NCBI GenBank assembly: GCA_946188155.1
Contig: CAMHUC010000020.1
Location: 1 to 52,119, forward strand
Source: an uncultured bacterium
Lineage (GTDB): Bacteria > Bacteroidota > Bacteroidia > Bacteroidales > Bacteroidaceae
Reading direction: 5' to 3'
DNA length: 52,119 bases
Made by a program: the position numbers and the translations under genes. Position 1 is the first letter of the stretch, and every line of letters starts with the position of its first letter. Positions 7,613-17,336 of the stretch are shown here, one piece after another. The notes beneath the pieces are model-generated. The model made no database searches. It had not been told where the DNA came from and saw only the letters and a list, made by a program, of their open reading frames with translations.

Positions 7613-9523
7613 ATGGAATACGGACTAATCAAAGTGGCCGCTGCCGTGCCAGCCATCAAGGTGGCCGAGGTGACTTACAACGTGCAGCAGATAGAAAGTC
7701 TGATTGCCCAGGCAGAGGGCAGGGGCGTAGAGGTTATTGTGTTTCCAGAACTCTGCCTGACGGGCTATACCTGTCAGGACCTGTTCCGTGAGCAACTGCT
7801 TCTGGACAAGGCGGAGGAGGGCCTGCTGACGCTTCTCAACTTCACCCTCAAGCTCGACATCATCGCAGTAGTGGGAATGCCCGTGGTCATCAACGGGCTG
7901 CTCTACAATTGTGCTGTCGTCATTCAGCACGGCTCCATCCTGGGCGTGGTGCCCAAGACTTATCTGCCCAACTATGGAGAGTTCTACGAGAAGCGCTGGT
8001 TCGCCTCTGCCCAAGACTTGAATCCTTCAGACATCTATCTGGCCGGCGGGCCGGTCAGCGTCAGTGCGGAGCCAGTCATCTTTACTACCTGCGACGGTGT
8101 GAAGTTCGGCATAGAGATCTGTGAGGACGTGTGGGCGCCCATACCGCCGAGCAACAACCTGGCCTTGGCCGGAGCCGACATCATACTCAACCTCTCGGCC
8201 AGCGACGAGCTGATAGGCAAGCACCGCTACCTCCGCTCGCTGCTTGCCCAGCAGAGTGCCCGTACCATCAGCGCATACGTGTACGCCAGCTGCGGGTTCG
8301 GTGAGTCAACCCAGGACGTGGTCTATGGCGGTAATGCGATGGTGTTCGAGAACGGACACCTGCTCGCTGAGGGCGAGCGCTTCTCCATACAGCCTCAGAT
8401 ACAGGTGGCACAGGTGGATGTGGAGCGCCTGCGCACGGAGCGCCGCCAGAATACTACCTTTATCAATGCACAGCGCCACTCGCATGCCCGGCATATCGGC
8501 TGCAAGCTTACCACGCCTCGCGATTTTGAACTCATACGCAGCGTTGACCCTCATCCCTTCATTCCCAAAAATGTAGACATGCAGGAGAGTTGTGAGGAGA
8601 TACTCAGCATACAGGTGGCAGGGCTGACTAAGCGACTCTACCACATCGGAGCCAGCAAGGCCGTTGTCGGCATCAGTGGCGGACTGGACTCCACACTGGC
8701 CCTGCTCGTCACGGTGAAGACCTTCGACAAGCTCTCGCTTGACCGCAAGGGCATCATCGGCATTACCATGCCAGGATTCGGCACTACCGACCGCACCTAC
8801 AATAATGCCATCAAGCTGATGAAGACGCTGGGCGTCACCATCCGCGAGATCAGCATTGCCCAGGCCGTCACCCAGCACTTTGAGGACATCGGCCACGACA
8901 TCAAGAAGCACGACGTGACCTACGAGAACAGTCAGGCCCGTGAGCGTACGCAGATACTGATGGACGTGGCCAATCAGGTGAACGGCATCGTGATAGGCAC
9001 CGGCGACCTCTCGGAACTGGCCCTTGGCTGGGCTACATACAACGGCGACCACATGTCGATGTATGGCGTGAATGCAGGTGTGCCCAAGACACTTATCCGA
9101 TACCTGGTGAGCTACATATCAGGAGAAATGGCCACCGAGGTGCTGCTCGACATTGTCGACACGCCTATCTCGCCGGAACTCATCCCTGCCGATGCGATGG
9201 GCAACATCAAACAGAAAACAGAAGACCTGGTGGGGCCTTACGAGCTGCACGACTTCTTCATCTATTACTTCCTGCGCTGGGGATTCTCACCTAAGAAAAT
9301 CTACCTGCTGGCTCAGAAAGCATTCGAAAAGACATACGACGATGCCACCATCAAGCGATGGCTACAGACATTCTGTCGCCGATTCTTCAACCAGCAGTTC
9401 AAGCGCTCCTGCCTCCCTGACGGGCCGAAGGTTGGCAGTGTGAGTCTCTCGCCGCGTGGTGACTGGCGTATGCCGAGCGATGCCTCTTCGGCACTATGGC
9501 TCAAGGAGTGCGACGAACTGTGA
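7613..9523 (+). CDS. nadE: Glutamine-dependent NAD+ synthetase
   Basis: NadE catalyses the last step of NAD biosynthesis, amidation of deamido-NAD with ATP and glutamine. It is a 636-aa two-domain enzyme. The N-terminal nitrilase-type glutaminase has the Glu46-Lys115-Cys170 triad, in [28 protein letters not shown] and GIEICEDVW. The C-terminal synthetase has the ATP-pyrophosphatase loop SGGLDST at 355-361. The length suits the long glutamine-dependent form, so free ammonia is not needed. It lies between a lipoprotein gene and a GH28 gene without functional connection. Confidence 0.96.
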   Translation: MEYGLIKVAAAVPAIKVAEVTYNVQQIESLIAQAEGRGVEVIVFPELCLTGYTCQDLFREQLLLDKAEEGLLTLLNFTLKLDIIAVVGMPVVINGLLYNCAVVIQHGSILGVVPKTYLPNYGEFYEKRWFASAQDLNPSDIYLAGGPVSVSAEPVIFTTCDGVKFGIEICEDVWAPIPPSNNLALAGADIILNLSASDELIGKHRYLRSLLAQQSARTISAYVYASCGFGESTQDVVYGGNAMVFENGHLLAEGERFSIQPQIQVAQVDVERLRTERRQNTTFINAQRHSHARHIGCKLTTPRDFELIRSVDPHPFIPKNVDMQESCEEILSIQVAGLTKRLYHIGASKAVVGISGGLDSTLALLVTVKTFDKLSLDRKGIIGITMPGFGTTDRTYNNAIKLMKTLGVTIREISIAQAVTQHFEDIGHDIKKHDVTYENSQARERTQILMDVANQVNGIVIGTGDLSELALGWATYNGDHMSMYGVNAGVPKTLIRYLVSYISGEMATEVLLDIVDTPISPELIPADAMGNIKQKTEDLVGPYELHDFFIYYFLRWGFSPKKIYLLAQKAFEKTYDDATIKRWLQTFCRRFFNQQFKRSCLPDGPKVGSVSLSPRGDWRMPSDASSALWLKECDEL

Positions 9524-9551
9524 AGTATTAATGGTTAGGTAAGAATATAGA

Positions 9552-10949
9552 ATGAATAGCAGACTAACGGTAATCCTACTGGCCATGCTGTTATCGCAGT
9601 CAGCCGTCGCAGCAGGCACTACCTCAGAGGGCTCAACCCTGCGAGACTCTATCCTCAGTATCGTCAGTGGTGCCACGATTAGCGAGAACGAGGTATTGCT
9701 CTCACGCTTCGGAGGCCGTGGCGACAGCGCAACCGACTGTCGCCAGGCATTCGTGAAGGCTGTCAGGTATGCCAGCCGAAAGGGTGGGGCGCGCATCGTA
9801 CTGACTCCTGGCGTGTGGCTTTGCAAAGGGCCGGTGCATCTGGCCGACAATGTGACGCTTGACATCCGCGAGGGAGCAACACTGAGGTTCATCGCTGACC
9901 CCAAAGCCTACCTGCCAATGGTGGAGACAAGCTGGGAGGGCACTTTCCTCTGGAACTATTCGCCTTTTATCTACGGAAGAGGGCTGCGCAACGTGGCTAT
10001 TGTCGGCAGGGGTACTATCGATGGTGATGCGGGTAACACCTTTGCTACCTGGCATGACTTGCAGAAAGCAGACCAACAGCTCAGTCGCGACTATAACCAT
10101 CGAGGCCTGCCGGTAGCAGAGCGTCGCTTTGGCGCGGGCCACTATCTGAGACCTCCACTTGTGCAATTCTACGAATGTCAGCATGTCACCATTGCCGACG
10201 TATTCATCTGTCGGGCCCCCTTCTGGTGTATTCATTTGCTGAAGTCGGAGAACATACTGATGCGTGGCATACGCTATGATGCCAAACTCGTCAACAACGA
10301 CGGGATTGACGTGGAGCTGAGCCGCAATGTGCTGATCGAGGATATCCACTTCGACAATGGCGACGACAACATAGCCATCAAAAGTGGGCGCGACAATGAC
10401 GGATGGAGCATGGACAGCCCGTCGGAGAACATCCTCATACGCCGTTGTCACTTCAAGGGCCTCCATGCTGTGGTCATAGGCAGCGAGATGTCGGGAGGCG
10501 TGCAGAATGTTGTGGTCGATGACTGCGACTATGCCGGCTATTGCAAGCGGGGCATCTTCGTGAAGACCAATCCTGACCGCGGCGGCTTTGTCAGGCGTAT
10601 ATATATAAATAATGTGAAGTTGGGCGAAGTGCTCGACCTGTTCTACGTCACCTCGATGTATGCTGGACAGGGGCTTGACAATCACCATTTCTCTTCCGTC
10701 GGCGATATCCATGTAGACGGTCTCTCTGCCAGAAAAGTAAACGGAACTGCCATCGTGCTTCAGGGTACGCAAGCCAAGCCCCTCTACGGCCTGACGTTTA
10801 GCCATGTCAGTGCCGAGGTGGTCAATCATGGCCTGAGTTTCGAAAACACGGAGCCTGTCACCATGCAGGATTGCCATTTGGGCGAACGTGTCGGCATCCC
10901 CAGTCAGGTGTCTGCTGCCGACAAGATATTCGAGCAGAACAACAAATAA
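9552..10949 (+). CDS. Exported glycoside hydrolase family 28 protein (polygalacturonase-like)
   Basis: GH28 enzymes cleave galacturonide or related linkages in pectin using a right-handed beta-helix. The 465-aa protein starts with a signal peptide (MNSRLTVILLAMLLSQSAVA). The catalytic motifs are recognisable: NNDGID (248-253), GDDNIAIKSGRD (from 270), HAVVIGSE (from 305, in place of GHGxSIGS) and a RGIFVKT segment (for RxK). The three catalytic Asp positions, 250, 271 and 272, are present. No SusC/SusD pair or other carbohydrate gene lies nearby, so it is an isolated enzyme. Exact substrate unknown. Confidence 0.9.
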   Translation: MNSRLTVILLAMLLSQSAVAAGTTSEGSTLRDSILSIVSGATISENEVLLSRFGGRGDSATDCRQAFVKAVRYASRKGGARIVLTPGVWLCKGPVHLADNVTLDIREGATLRFIADPKAYLPMVETSWEGTFLWNYSPFIYGRGLRNVAIVGRGTIDGDAGNTFATWHDLQKADQQLSRDYNHRGLPVAERRFGAGHYLRPPLVQFYECQHVTIADVFICRAPFWCIHLLKSENILMRGIRYDAKLVNNDGIDVELSRNVLIEDIHFDNGDDNIAIKSGRDNDGWSMDSPSENILIRRCHFKGLHAVVIGSEMSGGVQNVVVDDCDYAGYCKRGIFVKTNPDRGGFVRRIYINNVKLGEVLDLFYVTSMYAGQGLDNHHFSSVGDIHVDGLSARKVNGTAIVLQGTQAKPLYGLTFSHVSAEVVNHGLSFENTEPVTMQDCHLGERVGIPSQVSAADKIFEQNNK

Positions 10950-10969
10950 GAAACATAGCGATATATGAA

Positions 10970-11004
10970 AAGCCTCCTGCCAGACAAGATCTGGCAGGAG
11001 GCTT
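10970..11004. terminator. Bidirectional terminator hairpin
   Basis: 10970-10984 (AAGCCTCCTGCCAGA) pairs perfectly with 10990-11004 across a 5-base loop. It lies between the convergent GH28 and proS genes, 20 bases after the GH28 stop. Confidence 0.85.
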
Positions 11005-11021
11005 ATTTGAGTGAGAGAATA

Positions 11022-12503
11022 TTAGTAGCTGCGGGCGATGATGACGCGGGCTTTTGAGGGCTTGCCGCTTACCATGTCGGTGCCGGGCGTCTGTTCAAAG
11101 CCGAAGGGCACACAACGGATGGTGGCCTGAGTGTCCTCCTTGATCTTTGCCTCGGTCTCGGCAGTGCCGTCCCAATGGCAGAGGAAGAAACCGCCATCCT
11201 TCACGCGCTCCTTGAACTCCTCATAGTCATCGCACTCGTAGATGCGGGCATCGCGGTAGGCACGTGCCTTGTCGAAGATGTTCTTCTGAATATCCTCCAG
11301 CAGTTGTTCCACGTATTCTGTGATTCCCTCGAGAGGACGTGTCTCTTTCTCCAGAGTATCGCGACGCATCACCTCGATGGTGCCGTTCTCCAAGTCGCGG
11401 GCTCCCAACACGAGGCGCACAGGCACGCCCTTCAGTTCGTAGTCGGCGAACTTAAAGCCGGGACGCTTGTTGTCGGCATCGTCGAACTTCACGCTGATAC
11501 CTTTCTTCCGGAGCTGTTCCATGATGGGGCCAACCTCCTTGTTGACCAGTTCCATCTGCTCAGGCTTGGTGGCGATGGGGATGATAACCACTTGAATAGG
11601 AGCCAGGCGCGGCGGCAGGACGAGGCCGTTGTCGTCGCTATGGGTCATGATAAGGGCTCCGATAAGGCGGGTGGACACTCCCCACGACGTAGCCCAAACA
11701 TACTCAGGCTTGTTCTCCTTATTAAGATATGTGACCTCAAATGCCTTGGCGAAGTTCTGACCCAGGAAATGGCTGGTGCCGCTCTGCAGGGCCTTGCCGT
11801 CCTGCATCATGGCCTCAATCGTGTAGGTGTCGAGGGCACCGGCAAAGCGCTCTGTCTCGCTCTTCACCCCCTGGATGACAGGCACTGCCATCCACTCCTC
11901 GGCAAACTTAGCGTACACCTTCAGCATCCGCTGGGCCTCCTGCTCGGCTTCCTCACGCGTGGCATGAGCCGTATGGCCCTCCTGCCAGAGGAACTCCGAT
12001 GTGCGCAGGAAGGGGCGGGTGCGCATCTCCCACCGCATCACGTTGCACCACTGGTTGCACATCAGGGGCAGGTCGCGCCAGGAGTGGATCCAGTTCTTGT
12101 AGGTGTTCCAGATGATGGTCTCGGAGGTGGGGCGGATGATGAGCTCCTCCTCGAGACGGGCTGCGGGGTCTACCACGACGCCACTCTTATCCTCGGTAGC
12201 CTTCAGGCGATAGTGAGTTACCACGGCACACTCCTTGGCGAAGCCTTCCACGTGCTCGGCCTCGCGGCTGAGGAACGACTTGGGGATGAGCATGGGGAAA
12301 TAGGCATTCTGTGCACCGGTCTCCTTGAACATCTTGTCGAGCTGCTGCTGCATCTTCTCCCAGATGGCATAGCCATAGGGCTTGATAACCATACATCCGC
12401 GCACGGCAGACTGTTCTGCCATATCTGCTTTCACCACCAGGTCGTTGTACCACTGGCTGTAGTTGTCGGCCCTTTTCGTTAAATCTTTTAATTCTTTTGC
12501 CAT
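11022..12503 (-). CDS. proS: Prolyl-tRNA synthetase, archaeal/eukaryotic type
   Basis: ProRS charges tRNA-Pro with proline. The 493-aa class II synthetase lacks the bacterial editing insertion and matches the short archaeal/eukaryotic-like form. It begins [20 protein letters not shown], has motif 2 around [21 protein letters not shown], motif 3 around LTHSD-like [16 protein letters not shown], and an anticodon-binding domain from VVIIPIA onward. A longer frame adds 11 residues from 12536, but the family start and the promoter at 12534-12541 favour 12503. Convergent with the GH28 gene and divergent from the OmpA-like gene. Confidence 0.96.
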   Translation of the reverse strand: MAKELKDLTKRADNYSQWYNDLVVKADMAEQSAVRGCMVIKPYGYAIWEKMQQQLDKMFKETGAQNAYFPMLIPKSFLSREAEHVEGFAKECAVVTHYRLKATEDKSGVVVDPAARLEEELIIRPTSETIIWNTYKNWIHSWRDLPLMCNQWCNVMRWEMRTRPFLRTSEFLWQEGHTAHATREEAEQEAQRMLKVYAKFAEEWMAVPVIQGVKSETERFAGALDTYTIEAMMQDGKALQSGTSHFLGQNFAKAFEVTYLNKENKPEYVWATSWGVSTRLIGALIMTHSDDNGLVLPPRLAPIQVVIIPIATKPEQMELVNKEVGPIMEQLRKKGISVKFDDADNKRPGFKFADYELKGVPVRLVLGARDLENGTIEVMRRDTLEKETRPLEGITEYVEQLLEDIQKNIFDKARAYRDARIYECDDYEEFKERVKDGGFFLCHWDGTAETEAKIKEDTQATIRCVPFGFEQTPGTDMVSGKPSKARVIIARSY

Positions 12504-12533
12504 TGCTATATTGTCTAAAATTAAATTTGAGTG

Positions 12534-12541
12534 CAAAATTA
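12534..12541 (-). promoter_or_regulatory. -7 element for proS
   Basis: On the minus strand this reads TAATTTTG, matching TAnnTTTG, about 30 bases before the chosen proS start. It also argues against the upstream start at 12536. Confidence 0.6.
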
Positions 12542-12585
12542 CATAAAAATTATGAATTAAGCATGATGAATTATAAATTAATTCG

Positions 12586-12593
12586 TATCTTTG
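12586..12593 (+). promoter_or_regulatory. -7 element for the OmpA-like gene
   Basis: TATCTTTG, followed by GC, lies 51 bases before the OmpA-like start. The sequence upstream is A/T-rich with repeated GAATTA/ATTATGAATT words. No clear TTTG -33 is visible. Confidence 0.65.
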
Positions 12594-12644
12594 CAGCGTT
12601 GTTTTGAAAAATTAAACGTTTAACAAATAAAAATAGAAGAAAAG

Positions 12645-13346
12645 ATGAAAAGTTTGAAGTCAATTGCTGTCGCACTGTGCGCAGCACTGGTGCTTGCAGG
12701 ATGTGGAATGAGTAATACCGCCAAAGGTGGCTTGATTGGAGCCGGCAGCGGTGCAGCCCTTGGTGCGCTGATTGGTCATATCGCTGGTAATACAGCCATC
12801 GGTGCTGCCATCGGTACAGCCGTAGGAACAGGTGCCGGTGTGATTATCGGCAAGAAGATGGACAAGGCCAAGAAGGAGGCCGAGGCCGTGCAGAACGCTC
12901 AGGTGGAGTCGGTTACTGATGCTAACGGTTTGCAGGCTGTGAAGGTGACATTCGACTCTGGTATCCTCTTCACTACGGGTAGCTCTACGCTTAGCAGCAC
13001 CGCCAAGTCGTCACTCACACAGTTCTCTACCGTGCTGAAAAACAATGCAGACTGCGACGTAGCCGTGCAAGGCTATACCGACAATGCCGGATGGAAGAAC
13101 TCTACTGCCGAGCAGAGCCAGCAGAAGAATCTCGACCTGTCGCAGAAGCGTGCTCAGGCAGTGACCGACTATCTGCTGTCACTGGGCGTAGGCAGCAACC
13201 AGATACGCAGCACCATGGGCTATGGCGAGTCGAATCCTGTTGCCGACAACTCTACCGCAGCCGGAAAGGCCCAGAACCGCCGCGTCGAAGTGTATATGTA
13301 TGCCTCGCAGGCTATGATCCAGGCCGCAGAAGCTCAGGCAAACTAA
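12645..13346 (+). CDS. OmpA-family lipoprotein with glycine-zipper domain
   Basis: A 233-aa outer-membrane lipoprotein that probably ties the envelope to peptidoglycan. The signal peptide ends at the lipobox VLAGC (Cys19). A glycine-zipper region follows (about 26-70, with GGLIGAGSGAALGALIG and GNTAIGAAIGTAVGTGAG), then a charged linker and the OmpA-like peptidoglycan-binding domain (about 95-222). The last contains FTTGSSTLSS, VQGYTDNAG, LSQKRAQAVTDYL and GKAQNRRVEVYMY. It has its own promoter and is followed 14 bases later by mtgA, a peptidoglycan polymerase, so a cell-wall theme is plausible. Confidence 0.9.
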   Translation: MKSLKSIAVALCAALVLAGCGMSNTAKGGLIGAGSGAALGALIGHIAGNTAIGAAIGTAVGTGAGVIIGKKMDKAKKEAEAVQNAQVESVTDANGLQAVKVTFDSGILFTTGSSTLSSTAKSSLTQFSTVLKNNADCDVAVQGYTDNAGWKNSTAEQSQQKNLDLSQKRAQAVTDYLLSLGVGSNQIRSTMGYGESNPVADNSTAAGKAQNRRVEVYMYASQAMIQAAEAQAN

Positions 13347-13360
13347 TATAAGGTGAACTG

Positions 13361-14068
13361 TTGAAATTTCTGCGACGAGCACTCTACTGGGTGTTAGCAC
13401 TCTTTTTGAGCACCACCATCCTCGCGGTGGTGGTGCTTCGGTTTGTGCCTGTTTGGATTACCCCGCTCATGGTGATACGCTGTGCCCAGCAGCTGTCAGA
13501 CGGAAGTGATCTTAAACTGTGTCACCACTGGGTATCGCTCGACAAGATATCGCCCTCGCTGCCTGTCGCTGTAATGGCCAGTGAGGATGCCAACTTCTTG
13601 AAGCACCACGGTTTCGACTATAAGGCCATAGAGAATGCTGCTATCCGTAATATGAAACATCCGGAAAAGCGCAAGCTGGGTGCATCGACCATCTCGCAGC
13701 AAACGGCCAAGAATGTATTCCTATGGCCGGGGCGCTCCTGGCTGAGGAAGGGTTTTGAAGTCTACTTTACAACTCTAATAGAGCTGCTCTGGTCGAAACA
13801 GAGGATCATGGAGGTCTACCTCAACTCCATTGAAATGGGTGACGGCATTTATGGGGCTGATGCTGTAGCGGTAGAGCATTTTCATACTGATGCCCTCAAC
13901 CTCACAAGGAGCCAATGCGCACTTATTGCCGCCACGCTTCCTAATCCCCGCGTCTATTCCAGCAAGGCTCCTTCAGCCTATATGCGTAAGCGTCAGGCTC
14001 GTATTGAACGTGAAATGAAATTTGTCAAGCCCTTCCCCCGAGAAGGATATGAATCAAACAAAAAGTGA
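13361..14068 (+). CDS. mtgA: Monofunctional peptidoglycan glycosyltransferase
   Basis: MtgA (GT51 family) polymerises lipid II into glycan strands at the outer face of the inner membrane. The 235-aa protein has one N-terminal membrane anchor (about 9-31) and GT51 motifs: [14 protein letters not shown] with the catalytic Glu, [12 protein letters not shown], and [18 protein letters not shown]. The start is TTG at 13361; no ATG lies upstream of the anchor, so a TTG start is needed to keep it. The 3' end overlaps the sigma-factor gene by 20 bases, which suggests cotranslation. Confidence 0.92.
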   Translation: MKFLRRALYWVLALFLSTTILAVVVLRFVPVWITPLMVIRCAQQLSDGSDLKLCHHWVSLDKISPSLPVAVMASEDANFLKHHGFDYKAIENAAIRNMKHPEKRKLGASTISQQTAKNVFLWPGRSWLRKGFEVYFTTLIELLWSKQRIMEVYLNSIEMGDGIYGADAVAVEHFHTDALNLTRSQCALIAATLPNPRVYSSKAPSAYMRKRQARIEREMKFVKPFPREGYESNKK

Positions 14069-14786
14069 TATGGAAGAATCCTCCCTTAATAAGTATCTTG
14101 ACGAGATAGGGCGTACGGAACTGCTAACAGCAGAGGAAGAGTGCCGATTGTCGGAACAAATCAAGGCAGGCAGTAGCCGGGCCCTGAACCGTTTGGTAGA
14201 ATCAAATCTCCGTTTCGTTGTAACCATAGCTGCCCAGTACAAGGGCAAAGGTCTGACGATGGACGACCTTGTTGGCGAGGGAAACATTGGCCTGATGAAA
14301 GCCGCCTCGCATTTCGATGCCTCACGAGGCACCCGTTTTGTCAACTATGCCGTAGTACATATCCGCCAGCAGATAGAAAAAGCAATTGCCCAGCAAGTGG
14401 GTCTCTACCAAGTGCCCCAGGGAGTCAATGACCGTGCTGCCAAACAGCAGAGCATGCCGCTGAGTATGGATGCGCCTCTGGGGCACAAGTCGAACATGAG
14501 TCTGCTCTCCGTACTGATTAATCAAGACTCACCAATGGCCGACGCACGCATTCATTCCGAAGCCATCGAGGATGCTGTGGAGTTCGCACTGGGCTCTTTG
14601 AATGCCCGGGAGAGTAGGGTGGTGAATGCCTATTTCGGTATCGGGCAGGAGCACGAGACAATGGCCGAGATAGCCGAGGATATGGAACTTCGCCGAGAGC
14701 GGGTCCGCCAGATTCGTGACAAGGCCGTTCGCAAGCTTCGCAAGGCATATAAACATCATCTCGCAGGTCTGCGCGACGGCGAATAG
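14049..14786 (+). CDS. Sigma-70 family RNA polymerase sigma factor, divergent RpoD paralog
   Basis: A 245-aa sigma factor containing regions 1.2 ([19 protein letters not shown]), 2 ([33 protein letters not shown]), 3 and 4 (helix-turn-helix from [11 protein letters not shown] to [14 protein letters not shown]). It resembles the short Bacteroidetes primary sigma but differs at a key place. In region 2.4 the Trp-Trp pair that opens the promoter (YAxWWIRQ) is Val-His ([11 protein letters not shown]), while the Phe and Tyr of the motif are kept. It is probably an alternative sigma rather than the housekeeping one. The start at 14049 has AGAAGG just upstream; a TTG at 14022 is less likely. It overlaps mtgA. 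Confidence 0.88.
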   Translation: MNQTKSDMEESSLNKYLDEIGRTELLTAEEECRLSEQIKAGSSRALNRLVESNLRFVVTIAAQYKGKGLTMDDLVGEGNIGLMKAASHFDASRGTRFVNYAVVHIRQQIEKAIAQQVGLYQVPQGVNDRAAKQQSMPLSMDAPLGHKSNMSLLSVLINQDSPMADARIHSEAIEDAVEFALGSLNARESRVVNAYFGIGQEHETMAEIAEDMELRRERVRQIRDKAVRKLRKAYKHHLAGLRDGE

Positions 14787-14787
14787 G

Positions 14788-14827
14788 TGAAAAGTCTGAC
14801 GGATTGGCCTTACCTTTTCATTTTTTT
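14788..14827 (+). terminator. Possible rho-independent terminator after the sigma gene
   Basis: TGAAAAG at 14788-14794 pairs with CTTTTCA at 14814-14820, followed at once by seven T. The stem is short and the loop is 19 bases, so this is a weak candidate. Confidence 0.4.
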
Positions 14828-14838
14828 CTGCGGAAATC

Positions 14839-14869
14839 TTGGTGGTTTGGGAATTAATTTGTAACTTTG
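14839..14869 (+). promoter_or_regulatory. Promoter for nhaD-pfkA
   Basis: TAACTTTG at 14862-14869 is a good -7 element. TTGG at 14839-14842 lies about 20 bases upstream as a weak -33. It would drive nhaD, pfkA and the ATPase-CYTH gene, which follow with gaps of 10 and 3 bases. Confidence 0.65.
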
Positions 14870-14935
14870 TGCCCAGTCAAGCATTGATGCACCAGAGCAT
14901 TGTGCGAAGCCAGGACTGAAATATTACTGATAGAG

Positions 14936-16345
14936 ATGACACTTATAATAGTTCTAATGCTGATATTTGGCTATCTCCTGATAGCCACCGGCCATCTGAC
15001 AGGTGTGAACAAGGCTGCCATCGCGATGTTCATCGGAACGGTAGGGTGGGTGGTCTATATCTGTTGGGGCACAGATTTCGTCATGGATCAGCATCCACAT
15101 GACTATTCAGAGTTCCTGGCTGGCGAGGAGGCATCAAGCTTGGCTGTGAAGCGCTTTATCTACAACGAGATATTCCTGTCCTATGTGGGGAGAGCCGCAA
15201 GTGTCGTCATGTTCCTTTTGGCCACAATGACTATCATTGAGATACTGAGCAACAACGGCTGCTTCGATTTCGTGAAGAAGTGGATTAAAACCCGTAACTC
15301 AAAGCGTCTGCTCTGGACTATCACGCTTGCGACCTTCGTCATCTCAGCCAACCTCGACAACCTGACAACAGCCACAATGATGCTTGTCGTGATGCGTGAG
15401 ATTGTACAGAATCGGCAACAGCGATGGTTGATAGGCTCTGCCATAGTTATCGCTGCCTGCTGCGGTGGCTGCTTCACTGTGATTGGTGACCCGACGGGAC
15501 TATTGCTTTGGGAGGAAGGTGCCGTGACGGCCACTCACTTCTCGGCCTATCTGGCATTGCCCGCTATTCTCGCATGGGTCATTCCGACGGTACTTATCAA
15601 CATGGAATTGCCGGAAAGGCTCGACACACAATGGTCGCCAATGCCCTATCGAGGCGACGATACCAACCTGAACAACTGGCAGCGCATCGTGATGCTCTTC
15701 GTAGGTATCGGTGGACTATGGTTCATACCTACATTCCATAATATCACCCAACTCTCGCCTTTCCTTGGGGCTTTGTGCGTGCTGAGCGTGCTGTGGGTGG
15801 TCAATGAAGCCTTCAACCGGAAGCTGATGACTGCCGACCGCTTGTCAGAGCAACGACTGCCGCAGGCCCTACAATATGGTGCCATTCAGCAGATGCTATT
15901 TGTGATGGGTATTATGCTGGGTATGGGGGTCGCCATGGAGACCGGCGTGTTCGGCGATGTATCAGCATGGATTGACTACAATATTCACAATGTGTGGGTG
16001 GTAGGCATTCTCTCCGGACTGTTGAGTGCCTTGGTGGACACTTTCACAATTGCTATCAGCGACATTTCGCTCTATCCTGTTCTGTCAAATGCGCAGACTG
16101 CACTTTGGGTGGACTCTGACTACATGAGCAATTTTGTTATGAACGGAACCTACTGGAAAGTTATTGCCTTTTCGACCGCAGCCGGCGGTTGTCTGTTGTC
16201 TGTAGGGTCAGTTTGTGGTATAGCTTTGATGAAGATGGAGCAGGTGAGGCTCATTTGGTATCTGAAGCACATATCACCGAAAATGTTGCTTGGATGGCTT
16301 GTCGGATTGGCAGTTCTTTGGGCAGAAATATATATGTATAACTAA
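14936..16345 (+). CDS. nhaD: NhaD-type Na+/H+ antiporter
   Basis: NhaD exports Na+ in exchange for H+ (ion transporter superfamily). The 469-aa protein has about 12 membrane segments. Family-typical stretches are visible: VISANLDNLTTATMMLVVM, FTVIGDPTGLLLWEEGAVTATHFSAYL and the late SALVDTFTIAISDISLYP with FVMNGTYWKV. It starts at ATG 14936 (MTLIIVLMLIFGYLL); a TTG at 14900 would add 12 hydrophilic residues and is less likely. It is followed 10 bases later by pfkA. In gut Bacteroidales such antiporters help salt and pH balance, but the H+ or Na+ coupling of this protein cannot be read from sequence. Confidence 0.92.
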   Translation: MTLIIVLMLIFGYLLIATGHLTGVNKAAIAMFIGTVGWVVYICWGTDFVMDQHPHDYSEFLAGEEASSLAVKRFIYNEIFLSYVGRAASVVMFLLATMTIIEILSNNGCFDFVKKWIKTRNSKRLLWTITLATFVISANLDNLTTATMMLVVMREIVQNRQQRWLIGSAIVIAACCGGCFTVIGDPTGLLLWEEGAVTATHFSAYLALPAILAWVIPTVLINMELPERLDTQWSPMPYRGDDTNLNNWQRIVMLFVGIGGLWFIPTFHNITQLSPFLGALCVLSVLWVVNEAFNRKLMTADRLSEQRLPQALQYGAIQQMLFVMGIMLGMGVAMETGVFGDVSAWIDYNIHNVWVVGILSGLLSALVDTFTIAISDISLYPVLSNAQTALWVDSDYMSNFVMNGTYWKVIAFSTAAGGCLLSVGSVCGIALMKMEQVRLIWYLKHISPKMLLGWLVGLAVLWAEIYMYN

Positions 16346-16355
16346 TTAATATAGT

Positions 16356-17333
16356 ATGACAAAGATTAAAACAATCGGAATACTCACCTCAGGAGGTGAT
16401 GCTCCAGGCATGAATGCAGCCATCCGTGCGGTGACGCGTGCAGGTATCTACAACCAGTTTAACATCAAGGGCATCTATCGTGGCTACGACGGACTCATCA
16501 AGGGTGAGGTGAAGACATTCACGACGGAAAACGTGAGCGGTATCATCACCCGGGGCGGAACAATCCTGAAGACAGCCCGCTCGAAGGAGTTTATGACAAT
16601 GGAAGGTATGCAGAAGGCCTATGAGACCTGCCAGAGGGAGGAGATCGACGCACTGGTGGTAATCGGCGGTAATGGCTCGCTGACGGGTGCCCGCAACTTC
16701 GGCATGGAGTTCAACTTCCCCGTAATCGGTCTGCCCGGCACTATCGACAATGACCTCTACGGCACTGATTCCACTATCGGTTACGACACGACGATGAACA
16801 CCATCATGGACTGCGTGGACCGTATCCGCGATACGGCCAACTCTCACGAGCGCATCTTCTTCGTGGAGGTGATGGGCCGTGACGCAGGCTTCCTGGCACA
16901 GAACTCAGCCATCGCCTGCGGAGCCGAGGCTGCCATCATTCCAGAAGAGATGATGGAGGAAGACCAGCTGGCTGCCTTCATGGGGCGAGGCATACGCAAG
17001 TCGAAGAAATCGTGTATCGTGATTGTGTCGGAGAGTCCCAAGTGTGGCGCCCTCTACTATGCCGACCGTGTGAAGAAGGAATTCCCCGAGTTCGACGTGC
17101 GCGTGTCGATCCTGGGACACCTGCAGCGTGGCGGCTCACCCTCAGCTCACGATCGCATCCTGGCCAGTCGTACGGGTGTGGGAGCTATCGAGGCTATCTT
17201 ACAGGGACAGCGCAACGTCATGGTTGGCGTGCGCAACAACGAGGTGGTCTATGTCCCCTTCTCAGAGTGTATCCGTACCGACAAGCCCTTCAACAAGAAG
17301 CTCATCAAAGTGCTCGACGAACTGAGCATTTAG
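16356..17333 (+). CDS. pfkA: 6-phosphofructokinase, PfkA family
   Basis: PfkA phosphorylates fructose 6-phosphate to fructose 1,6-bisphosphate. The 325-aa length and motifs match the bacterial PfkA family: [38 protein letters not shown] (catalytic TIDND), MGRDAGFLA and [14 protein letters not shown]. The phosphodonor loop reads GGNGSLTGA. The Gly after Asn indicates ATP rather than pyrophosphate use, since PPi enzymes carry Asp there, but the usual Asp before it is Asn. This variant may have altered Mg-ATP handling. It is flanked by nhaD and the ATPase-CYTH gene in one apparent operon. Confidence 0.92.
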   Translation: MTKIKTIGILTSGGDAPGMNAAIRAVTRAGIYNQFNIKGIYRGYDGLIKGEVKTFTTENVSGIITRGGTILKTARSKEFMTMEGMQKAYETCQREEIDALVVIGGNGSLTGARNFGMEFNFPVIGLPGTIDNDLYGTDSTIGYDTTMNTIMDCVDRIRDTANSHERIFFVEVMGRDAGFLAQNSAIACGAEAAIIPEEMMEEDQLAAFMGRGIRKSKKSCIVIVSESPKCGALYYADRVKKEFPEFDVRVSILGHLQRGGSPSAHDRILASRTGVGAIEAILQGQRNVMVGVRNNEVVYVPFSECIRTDKPFNKKLIKVLDELSI

Positions 17334-17336
17334 TCT

